A stretch of 64,000 bases of DNA. Source: Nostoc sp. MG11 (lineage in GTDB: Bacteria > Cyanobacteriota > Cyanobacteriia > Cyanobacteriales > Nostocaceae). The notes below the pieces were generated by a model that was not told the origin of the DNA, did not search any database, and saw only the letters and a list, made by a program, of their open reading frames with translations. Shown here one piece after another: positions 55,047 to 61,480 of this stretch. Location of the stretch: contig NZ_JACXXN010000015.1 in assembly GCF_014904695.1 (NCBI RefSeq), positions 1 to 64,000 on the forward strand, in the 5' to 3' direction. Each line of letters starts with the position of its first letter. The first letter of the stretch is position 1. A program made the translations under genes and the position numbers.

Positions 55047-55946
55047 ATGACTTATCTCATCTACACACAGCAATCCCTTTCTCGCTACACCCTCCCGCGC
55101 CTTAAAAAAATTGCCGCAGAACTAGGCGTAACACCCACCGGGGACAAAAGAGCGGCTGAAACCTGGATAAACGCAATCATCACTCACCAATCCAACCAGC
55201 TTCAGAAGGTTGACAATCAAGCCCTCGCCCAAGCCGAACTCGACAACTACATCGCTGACCAAGCCCAAGCTGTAGCTCCTGAACCACTGACAACTATAGA
55301 AATCAACTCCAACCACTACGAGGTTTACTGTGGTAAACAACTCATCGCCTACATCGCGTATGACCACGACGAATTCGCAACCCAGCCTTGGCTAGTGATG
55401 GTCAATGGTAAAGAGAAATTCCGCGATACCACAGTTGCCCGATGCCAGCGCTTCATTTCTTGGCATCACAAGGATGGAACTCTTAGAGAAACACTACCAA
55501 CACCAATTGAAATCGCAGAAGCTCCCACCATTGTGGAAATCTCGTTTTATGACCAGGAAGCGTTTGTAGGGGACAAACTCGTAGCCAGCATTAGCTACGA
55601 CCACGGCAACTACCAAAACCTTTACTGGCGCGTACTGGTAAACAACGTTAAGATTTTCCGCGACCTCTCAGCCGCCAGATGCCACAGCTACATCAAACAA
55701 CAGTATCAGCAAGGTACGCTACCAGTACAGGAACAGTTACCAGAAGAAGTTTGCACCACTGGGAACGAAATCATGGCGCAGGTTTTCAACGAGTGCGAAA
55801 AGTACGGGTTTGAAATACTGGACGATGGGATTTACCAGAATGACGTGAAACTGGGCGAGGTTGGCTGTACTGATAGTTGTTGGTGGGTGATACGTACAAG
55901 AGAGTCTTACAGAGAGTACCGTGTAACTCTGCATTGGATGCAGTAG
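55047..55946 (+). CDS. plasmid hypothetical protein with SAP-like head and internal repeats
   Basis: The 299-residue protein starts at ATG 55047 behind GGAG; the upstream extension would run through the terminator-like hairpin. The N-terminus (LSRYTLPRLKKIAAELGVTP) is like a SAP DNA-binding motif. The middle contains two related units of about 75 residues (ITI/VEIS..., KQLIAYIAYDHDEF..WLVMVNGKEKF versus DKLVASISYDHGNY..WRVLVNNVKIF). I know the type only as a cyanobacterial plasmid protein. Its function is unknown, but DNA binding is plausible from the head. Confidence 0.7.
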   Translation: MTYLIYTQQSLSRYTLPRLKKIAAELGVTPTGDKRAAETWINAIITHQSNQLQKVDNQALAQAELDNYIADQAQAVAPEPLTTIEINSNHYEVYCGKQLIAYIAYDHDEFATQPWLVMVNGKEKFRDTTVARCQRFISWHHKDGTLRETLPTPIEIAEAPTIVEISFYDQEAFVGDKLVASISYDHGNYQNLYWRVLVNNVKIFRDLSAARCHSYIKQQYQQGTLPVQEQLPEEVCTTGNEIMAQVFNECEKYGFEILDDGIYQNDVKLGEVGCTDSCWWVIRTRESYREYRVTLHWMQ

Positions 55947-55957
55947 GGTGGTTATCG

Positions 55958-56086
55958 ATGCCAGCATTACCCCATGCAGAAGTTGACTGCGAAGAATTGT
56001 TAGATCGACCGTTTGAGATGCTCAATTCTGACCAATGGCAACTTCTGAGGGAATATGAGCCGAATTTGGATTTGGTAGCGGCGTAA
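55958..56086 (+). CDS. small hypothetical protein (42 residues)
   Basis: ATG 55958 lies 12 bp behind the stop of the previous gene, with AGGGTGG ahead of it. The sequence MPALPHAEVDCEELLDRPFE then MLNSDQWQLLREYEPNLDL has normal amino-acid composition and no low-complexity run. The close spacing suggests it is cotranscribed. No family is recognised. Confidence 0.5.
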   Translation: MPALPHAEVDCEELLDRPFEMLNSDQWQLLREYEPNLDLVAA

Positions 56087-56174
56087 TTCTCACACATACG
56101 AAGCGCGATCGCACTTCTATTCACATCCAGGGCGATCGCCTCTCACCACATCCTCACTAACCACCAATTCATCT

Positions 56175-56501
56175 ATGCAACCGACAATATCTATCCCATC
56201 TGATTGGGACTACCCTCGTTTTACCTTGGAACAGCGCACACAATAGGGCATCATTCTGGGGCTTGAATACTGCCCAAATGGTACAGAACTGGCTGAACAG
56301 TTCGGTGATGGTTGGCGTTATGCGCTGATGCCTGACAAAAACTCCGACGAAATATTGTACTTGCAAGAGAATCAAATTCAACCCCTATCTCCACAGGAAT
56401 TATTCACACAAATCACCGCAGAAATTGACTTCTACCAACGTCAAATAGCAATACTGCAACAACAGTTATCAATATTAACCGGAGGCTTTACCAATGGCTA
56501 A
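56175..56501 (+). pseudogene. plasmid hypothetical protein with one in-frame TAG
   Basis: ATG 56175 starts MQPTISIPSDWDYPRFTLEQ then RTQ and TAG at 56244-56246. The same frame continues undisturbed (GIILGLEYCPNGTELAEQFG to QIAILQQQLSILTGGFTNG) until TAA 56499-56501, which overlaps the start of the next gene. The full product would have 108 residues with a coiled-coil tail. The conserved appearance of both halves indicates a recent single mutation, perhaps from CAG or GAG. Confidence 0.75.
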
Positions 56502-56691
56502 TGTTGTTGATAACTATGTGGAACGAACTTCAGCTAGATTGTTGCGTTCTCGACGTCGGAGTGGTGGTTCTATTCCTTTACATCGCATTCAGTTTTCCCA
56601 AACCATTGTTCAATATCTGCTTGATAAAAAACTAGTCCAAGTGCAGAACACTGGATACGGCTTTTTACTGGCTGTTATGGAGCGTTTTTAA
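56494..56691 (+). CDS. small plasmid protein, coupled to the previous gene
   Basis: The 65-residue protein starts at ATG 56494, overlapping the preceding frame by 8 bp (ATGGCTAA). The sequence is basic in the N-terminal half (YVERTSARLLRSRRRSGGSI) and hydrophobic at the end. The coupling shows both belonged to one operon. No function is known. Confidence 0.65.
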   Translation: MANVVDNYVERTSARLLRSRRRSGGSIPLHRIQFSQTIVQYLLDKKLVQVQNTGYGFLLAVMERF

Positions 56692-56806
56692 CTAGCGTCA
56701 ATGAGAAAGCAATCGCCTGGATATGTGCCGTTTATTCAGACGATTGCAAAGTATTGAAAGTTACTTACATACTATGAGCCTTTTATTGTCGCACACTTTA
56801 GGAAAT

Positions 56807-57636
56807 ATGAACACTGAAATTAAACTCGGTCTTTGCAATCCTCCTGAACCTGTTTACTTATATGTCAATCAGGGTGAAATAAATGGGGAGTCTTTTGTCT
56901 GGTATAAGTTCAATATTGAACAGGATAAGAAAATCCCAGTTTCTCAACGTGCATTAACTGGGTATTTGTCATCACTGCGATTGACGACAAAAGAATTCAA
57001 GGGGAAAGACAACCTGAAACTTGATATTGTTGTCAGTGCCGATGAGCTTTATATTATCAAAACTGGTCTATAAACCAACTTTGCTAAAAGCTTTTTGTTA
57101 GCTGCATCATTATTCCAAGACTTTGATAAACCACTAATTATTGCTGCTACTGGTGGAGAAGAAAACACGGTATTCTGCAATCTTTATGATGCTGCAACAA
57201 AAACCAAGATTAGAGGGAATGGAATAAAGATGCAGACTGGGGAGGCATTATTCATGATATCCAATGTCTTTTAGGTGGCACATCCTCAACTATTCCACCA
57301 ACACCAAAACTTAGTGTAGTTCTTCAACCAATCCACCCACAAGATTTGCGAGTAAAAAACATTCGCACTCTACTTGATTATCCACTTGATTTGGTCAAAG
57401 AGTGGTTGCGATTTCAAGACGTTGAACTTCCTAGCTCATTACTTGAAGAAAAGATTGATGAACTTATCAAAACTATGTGTTTAGCTTGGGCATCTGATAA
57501 GTGTGAGCATCCTAATCATGCTGAATCTTCGTATCAAAAGCAAGTAGTTGATGCAGTAGCCAATAGTACTGATGAGCTAACAGCAATCAAGACATGGACG
57601 CAACACTTGCAAACATCAAAAGCTGGGGCAATGTAA
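56807..57636 (+). pseudogene. plasmid hypothetical protein with one in-frame TAA and one frameshift
   Basis: ATG 56807 behind AGGAAAT opens MNTEIKLGLCNPPEPVYLYV. TAA at 57071-57073 interrupts KTGL / TNFAKSFLLAASLFQDFDKP. The frame then continues to about 57215, where one G is missing from a G run; homology continues in the next frame as WNKDADWGGIIHDIQCLLGG and RVKNIRTLLDYPLDLVKEWL to SKAGAM. The complete protein would have about 276 residues. I know no function; it resembles proteins from Nostoc plasmids. Confidence 0.75.
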
Positions 57637-57717
57637 CGCGTTTCTGAATATAGGAGTCAGTAAAACTATCACTTCTGACTTCTATAACATTCTAATAATT
57701 ACACAGGAACTACCAAT

Positions 57718-57933
57718 ATGAGAGTCATCATTACAGTTATTGAAAAAATTACCAGTGAAGCCTACTTAGATATTACTGATGGGCTTGATGAATCTGCCAT
57801 CAGACAACACATCACTGACTTATATAACAGTGGGGAAATGCTGACTAATTTGAATATATTTCAAGTGGATTTTGAATCTATCAGCGCCCGGATTCTCCCA
57901 AATCAATCTGACATCAATTCTATATCTGTATAA
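57718..57933 (+). CDS. small hypothetical protein (71 residues)
   Basis: ATG 57718 lies 10 bases behind AGGAAC. The sequence MRVIITVIEKITSEAYLDIT and following (ALDESAIRQHI-like helix, FQVDFESISARIL) is compact and globular-looking. It lies between two broken plasmid genes on the same strand. No family is recognised. Confidence 0.55.
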   Translation: MRVIITVIEKITSEAYLDITDGLDESAIRQHITDLYNSGEMLTNLNIFQVDFESISARILPNQSDINSISV

Positions 57934-57950
57934 TAATTGGAGAGCCAAAT

Positions 57951-58349
57951 ATGACTATCAAATAGACACCGGAAGAACTAGCAATTATCGAGGCTAAGGC
58001 TGAAGTTTATACCGTCAAACAAATCGCCTCTAGTTTAAAAAGACGAGGATATCATCGGTCAACTAATGCCATCGCTTTGAAATTAAACAGTTTAGGTTAC
58101 TCAGTTCGCCCTACTCTCGATAACTACTCTTGCAAAGAAATAGCTAAAGTTCTTTGTTTGAGTTTGTCAACCGTTTGTTTTTGGGTAAGACGAGGTTGGC
58201 TTAAAGCAACAAAGCGTTCTGCTAAACATTATCAAGTTAGAACTTGGCATCTCAAACAATTTCTCTCTAATCCACCACAACATCTCAAAAAACGCATTGC
58301 CTCTCTTGATAAAGAAGCCATTAACTACTTGTTGGGGGGACGAGCATGA
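57951..58349 (+). pseudogene. HTH-type protein with TAG at codon 5
   Basis: ATG 57951 has a good GGAGAG upstream and reads MTIK, then TAG at 57963-57965. The frame remains open for 127 more codons: TPEELAIIEAKAEVYTVKQI, then an HTH-like segment (CKEIAKVLCLSLSTVCFWVR) and LKKRIASLDKEAINYLLGG. No alternative start is well placed, so the gene is likely silent without readthrough. It overlaps by 4 bp with the DUF1392 gene, which could lose its coupling. Confidence 0.7.
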
Positions 58350-58804
58350 TTGACTTTCATCACACACTTTATCTGTGCTGGTATCTTTCTCCTCCCTGGT
58401 GTCAAGAAATCCCACTTGTTGAAGTCAATTTACTAGAGAAAGTCTATATCTGCACCACGAGAACATTCGGTTATTGCTGCGGTATTCGCTGGGAACAAGA
58501 CCGATGGATTTATGCGGTTATTTGCAACGAGGATATTATCTACACCACAGAACATCAAATCATTGGCACTGGTGAAATGCAACTCGCTACCCAAGAATTA
58601 CCTGCTTTTGTATTGGGTGATCGCGTCATGCTCCGTTCCGATGACCAATGGACAAAACAACGTATAGTTCTGGGGATTTACTTACTTAACAAGTCTTGGT
58701 TTTATTACGTCGAATCAATGCCCCCTGCACTCAAAGAAACCACCAGTTTGAATGACCGATTAGCTTTTGTACCCCAAAAGAATTTGGTGCGGGTGCTTTT
58801 TTAG
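58346..58804 (+). CDS. DUF1392-family protein
   Basis: The 152-residue protein starts at ATG 58346 (overlap ATGA with the preceding frame). It has the pattern of DUF1392: LCWYLSPPWCQEIPLVEVNL, YICTTRTFGYCCGIRW, TEHQIIGTGEMQL and LAFVPQKNLVRVLF. The family is largely restricted to cyanobacteria and common on plasmids; its function is unknown. This copy is complete. Confidence 0.85.
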   Translation: MIDFHHTLYLCWYLSPPWCQEIPLVEVNLLEKVYICTTRTFGYCCGIRWEQDRWIYAVICNEDIIYTTEHQIIGTGEMQLATQELPAFVLGDRVMLRSDDQWTKQRIVLGIYLLNKSWFYYVESMPPALKETTSLNDRLAFVPQKNLVRVLF

Positions 58805-58842
58805 CAATCGCTCTCTGTCTGACGTTTTATTAGGACTGCTAT

Positions 58843-59097
58843 ATGAGTTTCTCATTCAACCAAAATGTCTTAATCACCAAAGATCATTCCATTGCCCCAG
58901 CTTTCTCTCCTGTCGAGGAGCGACTGCAAACTTTGGTCGAGGCAATGAAGACTTTGGCTGAACTTACAGGTGGTAGGCTCAACCCTGACCTCGAACAGCA
59001 TTTTCTCGACTGTGCCGCTAATCTCTTAGCTGAACATAATCGACAATATGCAAGCGAGTTTGTCACAAAGAAGCCACGGCTAATAGTCAAAAAGTAA
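58843..59097 (+). CDS. small hypothetical plasmid protein
   Basis: The 84-residue protein starts at ATG 58843 and is mostly helical (FSPVEERLQTLVEAMKTLAE, LNPDLEQHFLDCAANLLAEH) with a basic tail (KKPRLIVKK). No ribosome site is strong (GGACTG). It lies 39 bp behind the DUF1392 gene. No function is recognised. Confidence 0.6.
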   Translation: MSFSFNQNVLITKDHSIAPAFSPVEERLQTLVEAMKTLAELTGGRLNPDLEQHFLDCAANLLAEHNRQYASEFVTKKPRLIVKK

Positions 59098-59194
59098 AAA
59101 CGACCGCACACATCAGAGAGAAAGCGCGCAACATCTCTCCTTACATTTTCCAATTACTCCCTGCAAGTACTCTCCAATCACACAAGTAAAAATT

Positions 59195-59866
59195 ATGTAT
59201 CAAATCGAAATTATCTAAATCATCAAACAGATTAGAGAAGAAATTTCAGTTGATTATAACCGTCGAAATAAAATTAGTATTAGAGCCATAGAAAGAATAG
59301 CTGGAGTAAGTAATGGGACAGTCTTTAAAACTTTAAACACAATTAATTCTGAACCATCAAAACTGGCAATAAAAATACGATTGCAAGGGATAAACGTTGA
59401 TTCTTGGCGTACTAATGAAATACCAGATGAGGGTGTTTACTTAATACTTGAATATTATGCGTTTGAAGCTGGTAAACGCTGTACTCAAAGGGCAAGGCAA
59501 GCTATTAAGCATTTTAGCCAATACAAAAGTTTTGATGGTTTAGTTTATTCAGATTTTCAATCAGGACAGCATTCTCCAGAAAAGAGAGTTAAAGTTTCTC
59601 TTCTTACAAAGATTAATAAAATGTCTCATCCTGTCGTTGAAGTAAATACTCCTGTTGAAAAAATAGACATTTTGACTGATAAGGAGATTATAGAAGTTAA
59701 AAGAGTCTCTGGATGGAAAAGTGCTGTGGGGCAAATATTAATCTATGGCCATTACTATCCAAATCACCAAAAAAGGATTCATTTATTTGGAAAATGTAGC
59801 CCTAACATAAAGCAACTTATTCAGCTTCATTGTGACCAATTCAATATTCAGGTTACTTGGCAATAG
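59195..59866 (+). pseudogene. PD-(D/E)XK-like protein with TAA at codon 8
   Basis: ATG 59195 reads MYQIEII, then TAA (59216-59218), then IIKQIREEI. The paralogue behind it has SQIEIAQIIEQIKQEI at this place, so the TAA replaces CAA (Gln). The first 150 residues match the paralogue (IRAIERIAGVSNGTVFKTLN, GVYLILEYYAFEAGKRCTQR). The C-terminal part is different and carries a nuclease-like pattern: VEKIDILTDKEIIEVK with the expected acidic residues and lysine, then WKSAVGQILIYGHYYP. It looks like a PD-(D/E)XK domain fused to a plasmid-type helical head. The gene would be functional but for one codon. Confidence 0.7.
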
Positions 59867-60714
59867 CTTCATTGCACAAGCTCACTAAGTGCAGTTTTAC
59901 CTTTATTTATTATTACTACACTGATCCATTTTTTGAAAAAGCCAGAGCGAGTACTATATCGCAAATCGAAATTGCCCAAATCATTGAACAAATAAAACAA
60001 GAGATAGAGGTTGACCCAGACGGTCGGGGTAAGGCCAGTATTAGAGCAACAGCAAGACTAGCTGGGGTAAGTGATATGGCTATTATCAAAGCGTTAGATA
60101 GTGCAAAGCTGGAACCATCTAAATTGTCTAAAATCCTGATGGAACAAGGGTTTGATGCCACAAACCAAAATCAGTGGCGCACTAATGGTATCCCCGACAA
60201 AGGAATCGCAATCATCTTAGAATACTACGCCTACGATGCTGGGAGATACTGCACTAAACAAGCCAGACTGGTATGCCGTTCATTCAACACCATTGGTGTT
60301 CGCGCTTGGATGCAAGATATCACGGGCTGGACTAAACCTGCCGCACCTGCCGAGACAGCAATGACCCAAATACAGTTACTCGCTGCGATCGCTAAACATT
60401 TGGCAGAACAAGAACAGCGCTTATTAGAGCAACAACAGCAACAAACTGAAGTACTTGCAAGGCTGAAAGCACTAGAAATTGAACAAGATCGTTTCAATAC
60501 TCCATGCGGTCATAAGTATAGCATTGTCGGTTTTACTACTCTACAAGGATTAGAAATATCAGTGAAGGAAGCGAGTACGAAGGGACGCAAAGCAAGTGCT
60601 TTGTGTCGCAAACAAAATATCGAAATCGAGCGCATACATGACCCACGCTTTGGACGAGTTGGGCTGTACCCCGAAAGTGTGCTGATCGAAGTTTTCTGTG
60701 CCAACCAAAATTAA
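59857..60714 (+). CDS. plasmid protein, paralogue of the PD-(D/E)XK-like gene head
   Basis: The frame begins ATG 59857, overlapping the preceding gene; the first 35 residues (ASLHKLTKCSFTFIYYYYTD) may not be translated, and the conserved part starts at SQIEIAQIIEQIKQEI. The head is followed by a coiled coil rich in Gln/Glu (AEQEQRLLEQQQQQTEVLAR) and a C-terminal KilA/Bro-like globular part (YSIVGFTTLQGLEISVKEAS, CRKQNIEIERIHDPRFGRVG). It is 285 residues long. It is probably DNA-binding; the role is unknown. Confidence 0.7.
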   Translation: MAIASLHKLTKCSFTFIYYYYTDPFFEKARASTISQIEIAQIIEQIKQEIEVDPDGRGKASIRATARLAGVSDMAIIKALDSAKLEPSKLSKILMEQGFDATNQNQWRTNGIPDKGIAIILEYYAYDAGRYCTKQARLVCRSFNTIGVRAWMQDITGWTKPAAPAETAMTQIQLLAAIAKHLAEQEQRLLEQQQQQTEVLARLKALEIEQDRFNTPCGHKYSIVGFTTLQGLEISVKEASTKGRKASALCRKQNIEIERIHDPRFGRVGLYPESVLIEVFCANQN

Positions 60715-60731
60715 CGAATGGAGAAAATATC

Positions 60732-61352
60732 ATGCAACAACTTAATCTATTTCAAGAATCCTCACCAATTTTACCCGTCACCTACTACCCCGACTTCTTG
60801 ACTCCTGAACAAGCAAACGAACTCTACCAACACTGCCTACAACTGGAATGGCGGCAAAACCAAATCAAAATGGTGGGGAAAATTATCCCTGTGCCTCGCC
60901 TGGAATGCATCTACGGTGATGCAGGCTGTGATTACCTGTACTCCAACAGCGTGTTTTTGAAACCCCTGAATTGGACAGAAGCCCTGTCTAGGTTACGCGT
61001 TCGTCCTTGACGTTGCCGCAGGCATCGCATCACCGCATTGACTGGTTATAACTTCCGTATCGTCATCGGCAACCAGTATCGCACAGGGCAAGATTCGATT
61101 GGGTGGCACGCAGATAACGAGGAATCAATGGGGCTTAACCCAGCCATCGCATCTGTGAGTCTTGGTAGTGTTCGCAAGTTTCAAATCAAACCCAGGAATG
61201 GCAAATCTACTGATTTGTGGTTAGAACACGGCAGCTTGCTTGTGATGCATCCTGGTTGCCAATCAACGCACCTTCATCAAGTTCCCAAAACCAACAAAGT
61301 AGTTAAAACACGTATTAATCTCACTTTCCGACCACACACCGGAGGGAAATAA
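60732..61352 (+). pseudogene. AlkB-like 2OG-Fe(II) dioxygenase, broken by a 24-bp insert in a HIP1 site
   Basis: ATG 60732 starts MQQLNLFQESSPILPVTYYP. The N-terminal half, with VPRLECIYGD, is separated from the catalytic half (RTGQDSIGWHADNEESMGLN) by the 24-bp insert at 61000-61023, which brings an in-frame TGA (61008-61010). The iron ligands H-x-D (WHADNEE) and the distal His (QSTHLHQVPK) and the 2OG-binding R (KTRINLTFR) are intact. Without the insert the protein would have about 198 residues and reverse alkylation damage of nucleic acids. It lies directly upstream of the primase-like gene. Confidence 0.85.
61000..61023. repeat. 24-bp mini-element inserted in a HIP1 octamer
   Basis: GCG (60997-60999) and ATCGC (61024-61028) would form GCGATCGC without the insert, and the restored reading LSRLRDRITALTGYNFRIV agrees with AlkB relatives. 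The minus strand of the insert begins GCCTGCGGCAACG, close to the insert at 54153-54178 (GCCTAACGGCATGG). Confidence 0.8.
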
Positions 61353-61480
61353 GAGGGTAAGGGGAAAGGAGGAAGAATTTTAACCCTTTCCCTTTAACTT
61401 TTCCCCAGCCTAAAAAGCTTTCAAAGCGGCATTCCCCATAGTGCCGCCCCATTTTCATGCGTAAAAATATTGGAGGGGAT

